Below, piece by piece: positions 7,603 to 17,720 of a stretch of 64,000 bases of DNA; positions within the stretch are counted from its first letter, which is position 1; each line of letters begins with the position of its first letter. This DNA comes from Planctomycetia bacterium. Lineage in GTDB: Bacteria > Planctomycetota > Phycisphaerae > UBA1845 > UTPLA1. The DNA lies in assembly GCA_015200345.1 (NCBI GenBank), contig CP054187.1:2712470-2776469 (forward strand), read 5' to 3'. Made by a program: the position numbers and the translations under genes. Under the pieces are notes generated by a model. The model had not been told where the DNA came from and ran no database searches. It worked only from the letters and a program-made list of their open reading frames with translations.

Positions 7603-9015
7603 CTATTCCTTGCCGTTGCCCGGGTTCGCGTCCGGTTTCGGCGGTGTGGTTGCCGTCGCGCCGGTTGCGGCCTTGGCGTTGCCGACGGGCGCCGCGTTCG
7701 CGTTCGGCGACTTGCTCGACACCGTGCCGGGGCGCGCACCGACGGCCGCCGACAGATCGCGTGACTGGCCGTAGTTCATTTCGGTGATCGGCACGGAGAC
7801 CGTCGGGACGGTGGGATTGTCGGTTTTGAAGGAGACCGTATCGCCGGTCGAGGCGATCTGGTAGTCGGCCGGGATGTCGAGCGTGATGCGGAACGACATG
7901 CCGGGCTTGACCTCGGTCAGGGTGTGCTTGAGCGCGGGGTTGGACGTCGTGACGTCGCTGATCTTCAGCGGCTTGGCGGCGTTGTTGTTGTTAATATACA
8001 GGTGTCGCTGAAGCGGGGCCGTGCGGTTCATCGGCAGGGACAAGCGATTGGGGGCGACCTCCACCTCGGCGGTGATGTACGCGCTGATCGGCACGGTCAC
8101 ACGGGGCACCTCTTCGAGTCCGGTCTCGACCGTCAGGGTCGCCGAAACCATTCCGCTGGTCAGCGCGCCCTGCGCGGTAACGTTCAAATCAAACTTTTTG
8201 CCCGTCTCGACTTCGACGATCTCGGCCTTGAACGCCGGATTGGACGATTCCTTAACGCTCATCTTGGCCGGCTTGTCCGTGTTGTTGGAGATCGTCAGCT
8301 TGCGCGTCTGGCTGCCGTCCTGGGCCTGGGCCGTGGTGAGGCGGCCGAACGATGCGCTGGGCGGCGCCAGCTGCACGGGCTGCCAGACCTCGCCCTTGAT
8401 GTTCAGCGTGATCATCTCCTCGGCACCGGTGCAGTTCGTATAGACCGTGACCGTCTTGGTGATCGGGCCGGCCATGTTGGTCGTGCCGAGCTTGATGGGG
8501 ATTTTGCCGGTCTTGCCCGGCTCGACGATCTTGTCGTGCTCACCGGCGGTCGTGCATCCGCAGGCGGGGCGCACCTTGAGAATTTCAAGCGTGCCGTTGC
8601 CGGCGTTGGTGAACCAGAAGTCCTTGCGAATCTCGTCTCCTGCCTTGACGCGTCCGAAGTCGTAGGTCGGCGTGTCGAACGAGATCTTGGGAAGCTCGCC
8701 CGGCTTGTTGGTCACCGTCGGAGCTGGAACATCAGGCGGCCGAACGGTGCCGGCGGCGCCGGGCTGAACCGCGGCGGGACTTGTGCCCACACCCATTGAA
8801 CCGGTGGCGCCGTGATCGTGGCCAGCGTGGTCGTGCCCTTCGTGTCCGGGCTGGGCCGCACCGGCCTGCGCAGGTTTGCCGGCGTCGGTCTTGGCCGGTT
8901 CGGTCTTCGCCGGCTCCGTCTTGGGAGGTTCGGCGCGCAGCGGCGCGGCGCCGACCGCGAAGAGGGCCAGGGCCAAGGTCGATACAAGAGTCTTGATACC
9001 ATTCCACGGTGTCAT
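7603..9015 (-). CDS. DUF1573 domain exported protein
   Basis: A 470-residue exported protein. It has a signal peptide (about 1-26), then a Pro/Lys/Glu-rich and His/Gly-rich linker (with KTEPAKTEPAKT and HEGHDHAGHDH), then Ig-like beta domains. The first contains the DUF1573 hallmark FDTPTYDFGRVKAGDEI followed by VRPACGCTTAGEHDK; two or three further Ig-like repeats follow. The His-rich segment could bind metal. The start at 9015 has GGAG upstream and a proper signal peptide; the open frame extends upstream across the tRNA gene, which cannot be coding. First gene of the operon with the rhodanese and MauE-like genes. Function unknown. Confidence 0.85.
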   Translation of the reverse strand: MTPWNGIKTLVSTLALALFAVGAAPLRAEPPKTEPAKTEPAKTDAGKPAQAGAAQPGHEGHDHAGHDHGATGSMGVGTSPAAVQPGAAGTVRPPDVPAPTVTNKPGELPKISFDTPTYDFGRVKAGDEIRKDFWFTNAGNGTLEILKVRPACGCTTAGEHDKIVEPGKTGKIPIKLGTTNMAGPITKTVTVYTNCTGAEEMITLNIKGEVWQPVQLAPPSASFGRLTTAQAQDGSQTRKLTISNNTDKPAKMSVKESSNPAFKAEIVEVETGKKFDLNVTAQGALTSGMVSATLTVETGLEEVPRVTVPISAYITAEVEVAPNRLSLPMNRTAPLQRHLYINNNNAAKPLKISDVTTSNPALKHTLTEVKPGMSFRITLDIPADYQIASTGDTVSFKTDNPTVPTVSVPITEMNYGQSRDLSAAVGARPGTVSSKSPNANAAPVGNAKAATGATATTPPKPDANPGNGKE

Positions 9016-9308
9016 GAGGTAGCTCCAAAACGAGAAAAAGAACCTGGAACAACGGAGAACCAAGCTATCGGCAATAATAAGGGGTTGGGAGATGATTTCG
9101 GTGTAACGGACCTGTAAACCAGCCGGTCGTGGGATGGAGCGCTCCGCGCAACTCATTGATGTGCAACGAGCCACGGGAACCGGCTTGGGACGGGATCGGC
9201 CCTGAATTGACCCCGCCGTCCGGCGCGGGGAGAATTCCTCGAAACCGGCGACGACCGATATGCGCAAGGAAGACGCGTCCCCGCGCAGAGTCGGACCGCC
9301 GGACGTTC

Positions 9309-9388
9309 GCGCGAGTGGCGGAATTGGCAGACGCGCGGGATTTAGGTTCCCGTGGGCAACCGTGTGGGTTCGAGTCCCACCTCGCGCA
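9309..9388 (+). tRNA. tRNA-Leu (anticodon TAG)
   Basis: The cloverleaf folds completely. The acceptor stem is GCGCGAG/CTCGCGC with discriminator A. The D-arm contains GAATTGGCAGA, the anticodon stem CGGGA/TCCCG encloses the loop TTTAGGT (anticodon TAG), the long class II variable arm is TGGGCAACCGT, and the T-arm is GTGGG-TTCGAGT-CCCAC. CCA is not encoded. It would read CUN leucine codons. Confidence 0.97.
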
Positions 9389-9412
9389 TCTTCAGGCAGG
9401 GCACGACGCGCG

Positions 9413-11746
9413 TCAGACGCCGCCCTGGCCCGTGCCGAGATCCAGCGCCACGATTTTCTCGCGATCACGCAAGTACAGCGTGCGGCCGTACAGCGTCGGC
9501 GCGGTCCACGCTGTTTTCTTGCAGACGCCCGTCATTTTTCCGAGCAGCCGGTATTTTTCGGCGTCCGCCTTCACGAGATACAGCGCACCGTCCTCGTCCA
9601 GCACGATCAGCTTGCCGTCGGCCAGCAGCACGGTCGCCTTGGCGATGCCGCGTTGTCGCCACCCGAACTCGCCCGTCTTCGCGTTCACACAACCCAGGAA
9701 AGCCGGTCCGAAATCGCCGCTGCTGCCGTAGATCCAGTCGCCTTCGCGCACGGCGGTCGCGTGCTGAATCTTCATGCGCGGGTTGAACCATGCTTCCTTC
9801 GCGACGATCTGGCTGCCGGCCTTGCTGACCTGCACCCCGCGCGAACCCATGCCGTATGCGGAGGAAATGAACAACGTCTTGTCGCTCGCGCTCCAGAGCG
9901 GCGTCGTGATGTTCGCGCCCCATTGCGTCGGGTGATCGATGCTCCACGTCGTGTGTCCGTCCGTCGGATCGACGCCCAACACCGCCTTGCCGCCGAACGC
10001 GACGAGCTGCTCGATTCCTTCAACCGTGATCGCCAGGAGCGACGCGTAGCCGGGGTCGAACTCGCCGCCCTTCCACGCCACGGCGCCCGTGTCCTTGTCG
10101 AAGGCGATGATCGCGTGGCCCTTCTCCTTGCTGACGGTCACAAGAATGTTGCCTTTGTACTCCATCGGGCTGGCGCCGTACCCGCGCATGTGCAGGTCCG
10201 CCTTGTATTTGGCCAGCAGATCCTCCGACCAGACCACTTTGCCGCTCTTCTTATCGAGGCAATGCAGCATCGCCGTGCAGCCGATGGTGTACAGCTTGTC
10301 GCCGACGATCAGCGGCGTGCTATGCGGGCCGGGGCCGAACTCCATCTGCAACCCCTCGGGCCACGGCGCGTCGTACTTGTGCTCCCATTTCGTCTTGCCC
10401 GTCTTCGCGTCGAGCGCGACGACGACTTCTTCGCCCTTGTTGGCGTCCGCCTTGTCGCGAATGGAATACATCGTGTACAGCGTGTCACCGTCGCACAAAA
10501 TGCAACTGAATCCATCGCCCAGCGGCCGCTCCCAAAGCTTGGGCGGGCCTTCCTTCGGCCAGCGATTTGCCAGGCCCGTGGCACTGCTCTTGAAGTTGCG
10601 GTCCGGTCCGCCCCATTGCAGCCACGGTTCCGGGTCGTTCGCCGGCGTCGGCGGATCGACCGGACCGGCCATCGCGGCGGCTTCTTCGGCCTCTTTCTTC
10701 GCCTTGGCCGCGGCGATGCGCTCGGTGATCTCGGCCTTCTGCTTCTTGCGCTCCGCGGCAGGGCGCGTTGTGCCGGTGTAGGTGGCCTTCGTGTCGATCT
10801 TCATCATGGGCGCGTCCGGCCCGCGCTGGAACCACGACGGCATCTCGATCTTGGCGTCGGACGTATAGCGGATGTCGGCGATTCGATTGGCGGCCAGGTC
10901 GTAGCGCGCCTCGCCCATCAGCGTGCCGTCCATCCTGGTCGGCTTCTGATCTTTCGCGGGCTTGTCGGCGGGGTCCTTCGCGACCGTCCCCTTGAAGGTG
11001 ATGATCGCCGTCTCGCGCCCGTCGGCCTTCTCAATCTTTTCCAGCTTGCAGTCGTACTGATAGATGACTTTGCCGATGTTCTCCAATTCGGCGTGCTGGG
11101 TCTTCTTCCATGTGTCGCCGACTTTTACCTCTCGCTCCGGCAGAACAACGAACTGCGACTCGCCGAAGAGCGACTTGATGCGCGCATCGGCGAGGTCACC
11201 GTTGATCAGCGAGCTGCCGACAAAATTTGACTCGCCCAGTTCCTTGAGGATGGCCCGGATCGGATCGCCGCCAGCGACGCCCGTTGCTTTTCCAGCGCCG
11301 TCGAGCGTGATCGTCAGCGACTTGTTCAGAATCGGATTGAAGGCGTCCTTGTGCATCGGCGACGCCTCTTCGTAGTCCGGGTCGTCGCTGTCGTACAGGC
11401 TCTTCATCGATTCGCTGAACGACATGTAGCCCAGCATGCGATCAAGCGTGACCTCCAGCACCATGCCGTCGCCCTCGGGCTTGGCCTTCTGCAACAGGCC
11501 GTAGACCGAGCGGGCGTCGACGTTCATCGGCTTGCCGTCGGGACCGGTCGTTGCTTGCTTCACGTCAAGCTCGTGTTCGACGTAGAGATCGCTCAACGCT
11601 TTGGCGTCGGGCTTGAGGCGGACGGGATCGGCCGCAGCGGCGCGGACCGCCGGGAGCGTCAGGGCGATCGCGCAGGCCAGGGTGCAGAGTCGCGGGAACG
11701 GCGCGCGGATGAATCGGTGCGAAGTGGAGAATTCGACAGCGTGCAT
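9413..11746 (-). CDS. Exported PQQ-type beta-propeller protein with N-terminal DUF6263-like domain
   Basis: A 777-residue protein in three parts. A signal peptide (about 1-32) is followed by a beta-rich domain (about 40-300) with a REVKVGDTWKKTQ stretch resembling DUF6263 proteins, then an Ala/Lys/Glu-rich helical linker (about 315-350). The remainder is a PQQ-like beta-propeller with repeated blades such as VVALDAKTGKTKWEH, LHCLDKKSGKVVWSED, IIAFDKDTGAVAWKG and IVALDLGTG. These propellers usually bind or scaffold rather than oxidise alcohols, and I see no quinoprotein dehydrogenase cysteine pair. The start at 11746 has CGGAG upstream. A periplasmic location is inferred; the role is unknown. 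Confidence 0.8.
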   Translation of the reverse strand: MHAVEFSTSHRFIRAPFPRLCTLACAIALTLPAVRAAAADPVRLKPDAKALSDLYVEHELDVKQATTGPDGKPMNVDARSVYGLLQKAKPEGDGMVLEVTLDRMLGYMSFSESMKSLYDSDDPDYEEASPMHKDAFNPILNKSLTITLDGAGKATGVAGGDPIRAILKELGESNFVGSSLINGDLADARIKSLFGESQFVVLPEREVKVGDTWKKTQHAELENIGKVIYQYDCKLEKIEKADGRETAIITFKGTVAKDPADKPAKDQKPTRMDGTLMGEARYDLAANRIADIRYTSDAKIEMPSWFQRGPDAPMMKIDTKATYTGTTRPAAERKKQKAEITERIAAAKAKKEAEEAAAMAGPVDPPTPANDPEPWLQWGGPDRNFKSSATGLANRWPKEGPPKLWERPLGDGFSCILCDGDTLYTMYSIRDKADANKGEEVVVALDAKTGKTKWEHKYDAPWPEGLQMEFGPGPHSTPLIVGDKLYTIGCTAMLHCLDKKSGKVVWSEDLLAKYKADLHMRGYGASPMEYKGNILVTVSKEKGHAIIAFDKDTGAVAWKGGEFDPGYASLLAITVEGIEQLVAFGGKAVLGVDPTDGHTTWSIDHPTQWGANITTPLWSASDKTLFISSAYGMGSRGVQVSKAGSQIVAKEAWFNPRMKIQHATAVREGDWIYGSSGDFGPAFLGCVNAKTGEFGWRQRGIAKATVLLADGKLIVLDEDGALYLVKADAEKYRLLGKMTGVCKKTAWTAPTLYGRTLYLRDREKIVALDLGTGQGGV

Positions 11747-11936
11747 GGGGTGACTCCGGAGTTCTTGAATAAGCTCGCGACAGGATTGTAAACGTAGCGG
11801 ATTGGCAATACAAACGCTTCCAAAACCGAATAATCGCGCGCGGTTGCCCGCAAGGCGGTCGGCGGGTATATCACCTCTCTCCGCGCACGGCTCGCATCGC
11901 GACCTGCCGGGAAACGCACCGACGGATGATTCGCGA

Positions 11937-13349
11937 ATGAGCCAGTCTGCCGCTCCCGAAAATAGCACGTCCACGATCCATGGCGATCTGCCGCCGGGCT
12001 ATCGCGCGCGGCGCGGGCAGAATTGGATCCTGCTTGGATTAACGTACGCCTCCTACTACTTGTGTCGGTACAACCTTAGTCCGATCGCGCCGGAGTTGAT
12101 GCGCGATCTCGACCTCAACAAGTCGCAGTACGGAAAGATCATTTCCGGGCGCGATGGAGCCTACGCCGTCGGGCAAATGGTGAACGGCCTGTTCACGGAT
12201 CGCGTGGGCGGCAAGCGCGCCTTGATGATCGGCGCGCTGGGCACCGTCGTGCTGAACTTCGCATTCGGATTGGTGGCGTGGTCAAGTTTGCCCGGCATGC
12301 TCACCTTGCTGGTGTTGATTCGATCGGCCGATGGCTATATCCAGGCGTTCGGCGCGCCGGGGTTCATCAAGATCAACACGGCGTGGTTTCGACGGCGAGA
12401 GCGCGGGGCACTGGCCGGCATCTTTGGCGCGATGATCAACCTCGGAGCCATTGGCGCGGGGCAACTGGCGCGGCTGCTGGCATCGGGCTTTGCCGTGCCG
12501 CTGCTGGTCGTGACGTTGACCGTTCCCAAGATGGACTGGCGCTACCTGTTCATTATTCCGCCCATCGTCGTCTTGTTCATCATCGTGTTGATGCACTTTG
12601 GCGTGAAGAACACGCCGGAAGAAGCAGGGTATGAGATTCATCACGACGACGAACCACCCGATGACCCCAACGAGCGCGTGCGCCTGCGGGACGTATTTCG
12701 CAAGATCGCTTCCAACCCGACGGTGTGGATCGTCGCGGGGGCGTATTTCTGCACCGGCTTCGTGCGCCGGGCCATCGAATCGTGGTGGGCCGTTTACCTG
12801 GAAGAAATCTGGCACGTCGGCAAGGACTCGCCCCTTTTTGCGGCGTTCGCCTGGGGTTTGCCGATTACCGCCACGATCGGCTCGATGGCCTCGGGCTATA
12901 TCTCCGACTTGTTCTTCGCCGGCCGCCGCGCGCCGGTTGCGGCAGTGTTGTACCTGTTGCAGGTCGTCATGACGGTTCTCGTGCTGGTGGTGCCGCACGG
13001 TGGCACGGCATCCGCCGCGCTGGCCGTCACGCTCATCATTGGAATCAGCATGATGTGCAACTCGACGCACTCGATCCTGGGCACGGCCGCCGCCATGGAC
13101 CTGGGCGGGCGCAAAATGGCCGGCTGCTCGTCGGGTATCATCGATTCGTTCCAATACTACGGAGCGTTGTTGTCAGGTTGGGGACTGGGCGAACTGTTCA
13201 TCTATGCGGCCCGCGACAGCGGCGTCGCCGGCGGGGCGATCAGTCCGATCGTCTGGATTGGTTCGATGCTTCCGTTCGGGTTGCTTGGCGCGGGGCTGAT
13301 GACGTATCTCTGGTTGAAGAATCGCGGTCGGCGCGTCGCCGGCACGTAA
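11937..13349 (+). CDS. MFS transporter of the organophosphate:phosphate antiporter type
   Basis: A 470-residue inner-membrane transporter with about 12 membrane helices. The opening motif LTYASYYLCRYNLSPIAPEL and the following DRVGGKRALMIGALG loop resemble the GlpT/UhpT/UhpC family, which exchanges glycerol-3-phosphate or sugar phosphates for phosphate. The start at 11937 is the last plausible ATG before the conserved region; earlier in-frame starts would overlap the promoter region of the divergent propeller gene. No linked phosphoester-metabolism gene is visible, so the substrate, and whether it is a UhpC-like sensor, stay open. Confidence 0.85.
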   Translation: MSQSAAPENSTSTIHGDLPPGYRARRGQNWILLGLTYASYYLCRYNLSPIAPELMRDLDLNKSQYGKIISGRDGAYAVGQMVNGLFTDRVGGKRALMIGALGTVVLNFAFGLVAWSSLPGMLTLLVLIRSADGYIQAFGAPGFIKINTAWFRRRERGALAGIFGAMINLGAIGAGQLARLLASGFAVPLLVVTLTVPKMDWRYLFIIPPIVVLFIIVLMHFGVKNTPEEAGYEIHHDDEPPDDPNERVRLRDVFRKIASNPTVWIVAGAYFCTGFVRRAIESWWAVYLEEIWHVGKDSPLFAAFAWGLPITATIGSMASGYISDLFFAGRRAPVAAVLYLLQVVMTVLVLVVPHGGTASAALAVTLIIGISMMCNSTHSILGTAAAMDLGGRKMAGCSSGIIDSFQYYGALLSGWGLGELFIYAARDSGVAGGAISPIVWIGSMLPFGLLGAGLMTYLWLKNRGRRVAGT

Positions 13350-13378
13350 AAACCCGCCGCACACGGCTGGCGAACCCG

Positions 13379-15322
13379 CTACGTTTCCATCCCGTCCACG
13401 CACCGCTCCCATTCGGCGATCAACTTCGTTAGCTCCTCCCTGCGGACGTTGTATTTCTCATGAAGTTTGCGCGAACGTTCGGCGTCGCGCAGCACGGCCG
13501 GATCGACGAAGCCCGCCTCCATCTCCTTCAACTCCGTTTCAACCGCTTCAATCCGGGCCTCCAGCTCCTGCAATCGCTGCGCGGCGTAGCGCGAGCGCGA
13601 TTTCTTCTTCGGCGCGCCCGAACCCGGCGCGGCGCGCTTCGCTGCCTCGGCCCGGCGACGATCTCGCTCGCGTAAATCGGCTGCGCGCTGCGCCTGCCGC
13701 CGCTCGGCGAGGATGGCTGCGTAAACCGACCAGTTGCCGGTGACAAACTCGTGCCGTCCGCGCTCGACCAGCACGAGCAGCCGCTGGGCGACTTTGTCGA
13801 GGAAGTACCGATCGTGGCTGACGATCAGCGCGCTGCCGGGGAAGAGAGCGAGCGCCTCTTCGAGCGCCTCGCGCGCGGGGATGTCGAGATGATTCGTCGG
13901 CTCGTCGAGCACCAGCACCTGCGGCGAATTCGCCACGAGCCGCGCCAGCAGCACGCGGCTCTGTTCGCCGCCCGAGAGCGTGACGACGTTTTGAAACACG
14001 TCGTCGCCACGAAAGAGAAACAACGCGAGGAACGATCGCGCCATCGCCTCGCTCATGTCCGGCCGCTCGCGCCGCACGGCTTCAAGCACCGTCAGGTCCG
14101 GGTCCAGATCGCGGTGCTCCTGGTCGTAGTAGCCGACCGTCAGGCTCTCGAACAAGCGCACCTTGCCGGCGGTCGGCGGCGTCTGGCCCAGCAGCATGCG
14201 CAGCAGGGTGGTCTTGCCGACGCCGTTCGGGCCGATGATGCCGACCTTTTCACCGCGCGTCATTTCGAAATCAAGATCGCGGATCAGCACGAGATCGCCG
14301 AATTGCTTGCAGGCCTTCTCGCAGCGCAGGACCATGTCGCCGGCGCGGGCGCTTTGGGAGAATTTCAGCTTCATCGCGGGGCGCTCGGCGTCGGGCTTGT
14401 CGAGGATTTCGCCGCGCGCTTCCATGCGGTCGAGCATCTTGCGCCGGGCGCGGGCCTGCTTGGCCGAGTCCTTGGCCGCGTGCGTCCGCGCGATGTAGTC
14501 GCGCTGATGGGCGAGAAACGCCGACTGCTTCTCGTATTCACGAACCGCTTCCAGCCGGCGGATCCGCTTGGCCAGTGCGTAATTCGTGTAATTGCCCGGA
14601 TAGACCGTCGCCTGGCCGCTTTCGACCTCGATGATCTTCGCCGCCACGCGATCCAGCAGGTAGCGGTCGTGCGAGATGATGACGGCCGCGCCGGGGAAAC
14701 TGCCCAGGAACTCTTCCAGCCACGTCGTCGCCGCGATATCGAGGTGGTTCGTCGGCTCGTCGAGCAGCAGCAGATCGGCGGGCGTGAGCAGCAGCCGCGC
14801 CAGGGCCGCGCGGCACTTCTGCCCGCCCGACAGCACCCCGACCGGGCGCTCGTATTCCTCCGGACCGAAACCCAGGCCGCCGAGTACCTCGCGGATGCGA
14901 ATCTCGAAGTCGTATCCGCCGGCCGCCTCAAACGCAGCATGAAGACGATCGTAGTCTTCCAGCAGCCTGGCCTCGTCCGGCGTGCCGTGGGCCGCGGCGA
15001 TCCTGCGGCCCAGCTCGGCGAGGTCGGCCTCGGCGCGGCGGTTCCACGCGAAGGCTTCCCCGACGGCCTCGATCAGCGTCGCCTGCGAATCGAGCGTCGG
15101 CTCCTGCGGCAAGTAGGCGATCTTCAACCCGCGCGAGGTCGTCAGCTCGCCGTGGTCGGGCTGCTCCAGGCCGACCAGCATCTTGAAGAGCGTGGTCTTG
15201 CCGCAGCCGTTCGCGCCGACGAGGCCGACTTTTTCCGTCGGATGCAGATCGAGAGACAGGTTACGCAGGACAACCTTGCCGCCGTAGGACTTCTGCACGC
15301 GCTGGAGGGAAACGATCGCCAT
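13379..15322 (-). CDS. ABC-F family ATPase
   Basis: A 647-residue soluble protein with two ABC domains and no membrane span. Domain 1 has Walker A GANGCGKTT, signature LSGGQKCRAAL and Walker B LLLLDEPTNHLD. Domain 2 has GPNGVGKTT, LSGGEQSRVLL and VLVLDEPTNHLD. A helical linker joins them, and a basic coiled-coil tail closes the protein, as in Uup/YdiF-type members. ABC-F proteins bind the ribosomal E site and relieve stalled or antibiotic-bound ribosomes. The gene is convergent with the MFS gene. Assignment to a subfamily (Uup, EttA, YbiT or resistance type) needs phylogeny. Confidence 0.92.
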   Translation of the reverse strand: MAIVSLQRVQKSYGGKVVLRNLSLDLHPTEKVGLVGANGCGKTTLFKMLVGLEQPDHGELTTSRGLKIAYLPQEPTLDSQATLIEAVGEAFAWNRRAEADLAELGRRIAAAHGTPDEARLLEDYDRLHAAFEAAGGYDFEIRIREVLGGLGFGPEEYERPVGVLSGGQKCRAALARLLLTPADLLLLDEPTNHLDIAATTWLEEFLGSFPGAAVIISHDRYLLDRVAAKIIEVESGQATVYPGNYTNYALAKRIRRLEAVREYEKQSAFLAHQRDYIARTHAAKDSAKQARARRKMLDRMEARGEILDKPDAERPAMKLKFSQSARAGDMVLRCEKACKQFGDLVLIRDLDFEMTRGEKVGIIGPNGVGKTTLLRMLLGQTPPTAGKVRLFESLTVGYYDQEHRDLDPDLTVLEAVRRERPDMSEAMARSFLALFLFRGDDVFQNVVTLSGGEQSRVLLARLVANSPQVLVLDEPTNHLDIPAREALEEALALFPGSALIVSHDRYFLDKVAQRLLVLVERGRHEFVTGNWSVYAAILAERRQAQRAADLRERDRRRAEAAKRAAPGSGAPKKKSRSRYAAQRLQELEARIEAVETELKEMEAGFVDPAVLRDAERSRKLHEKYNVRREELTKLIAEWERCVDGMET

Positions 15323-15420
15323 TCGGAGATTCTACGGGAACTCACGCGTCGACGTCGTGGTCAGCGGTCCGAGCCGCGACCGTCAGGCAACGGGTTCGGT
15401 ATGAAACGTTGAGAGGAGAA

Positions 15421-16038
15421 TTACAGCAGACCCGTCACAGGTTGCACAGGACGATGGGGGATGGGCGCTTCGGACGTCCGCTGCACGCCCATCGTGCGCG
15501 GAGCGAACAGCGCGAACGCGGCGATCAGCAGGCCTGCCGACATGAGCAGAAAGATCGGGCGCAGGTCATCGTCGAGAAACAGCTCGATCAAATGGCGCTG
15601 TTGCGCCCAAAGCTCGGCGCGAATCGCCCAGTCGGGCCAATCGTCGGGGGTGAGCAGGTCGCTTCGCGCGGGCGGCGGCACGTATTTCGGCGGCGGCGCC
15701 GGCTCATAGACGCGCGGCAGGACCGGCAGAATCTCCTCGCCCGGCTTGCGATACTGCAAGTCGAGGATCGCAAGTTTTTCGTTGACCGCCGGGTCGGCCG
15801 CGAATGCCTCGATCAGCCGCGCGCGGTGGTCGATCTCGTCCTGAAGGGCGGCGCAGCGGTGGACCAGCACGGCCTCCTCGGCCCGCACCGCGCCGTATTC
15901 GCGGATCATCGGCAAGACGACCGTCGGCGCGAAGAGCGCGAACGCCAGCAGCGCCAGCAGCGCGAACATGATGCGATGACCCAGCGGCGACGGCCCGATC
16001 GGCTGCACCGGCATCGGCTCAAACGCTATCGCATCCAT
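15421..16038 (-). CDS. DivIC/FtsB-like membrane protein with an extra C-terminal membrane segment
   Basis: A 205-residue protein with a membrane helix at about 23-45. It is followed by a heptad-rich stretch (about 47-85: YGAVRAEEAVLVHRCAAL, LQDEIDHRARLIEAF) and then ILDLQYRKPGEEILPV. This is the TM, short coiled coil, K-P-G-E pattern of septum-formation initiators DivIC/FtsB. A Pro-rich linker and a second membrane helix (about 172-192) are unusual additions. It sits directly downstream of eno, the place ftsB occupies in many bacteria. The start is uncertain: ATG 16038 is chosen; ATG 16080 would include part of a short repeat. The divisome role is inferred. Confidence 0.6.
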   Translation of the reverse strand: MDAIAFEPMPVQPIGPSPLGHRIMFALLALLAFALFAPTVVLPMIREYGAVRAEEAVLVHRCAALQDEIDHRARLIEAFAADPAVNEKLAILDLQYRKPGEEILPVLPRVYEPAPPPKYVPPPARSDLLTPDDWPDWAIRAELWAQQRHLIELFLDDDLRPIFLLMSAGLLIAAFALFAPRTMGVQRTSEAPIPHRPVQPVTGLL

Positions 16039-16070
16039 GCGTTCGGTCAATCGACTTGCCCTCGCCCCAG

Positions 16071-16093
16071 CCCTCTCCATCAAACAGAGAGGG
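16071..16093. repeat. Short CCCTCTC inverted repeat
   Basis: CCCTCTC and GAGAGGG form a 7-bp stem around a 9-base loop, between eno and the DivIC-like gene. It belongs to the same hairpin family as the repeats at 7560, 47012 and 62200. Confidence 0.6.
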
Positions 16094-16104
16094 TGCGAAT
16101 CACG

Positions 16105-17720
<1,616 letters not shown>

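Noticed and set aside
9060..9468. Upstream extension of the DUF1573 gene as a 621-residue protein
   Set aside because: The extension crosses the tRNA-Leu gene in antisense, and the signal peptide begins at 9015 after a ribosome-binding site.
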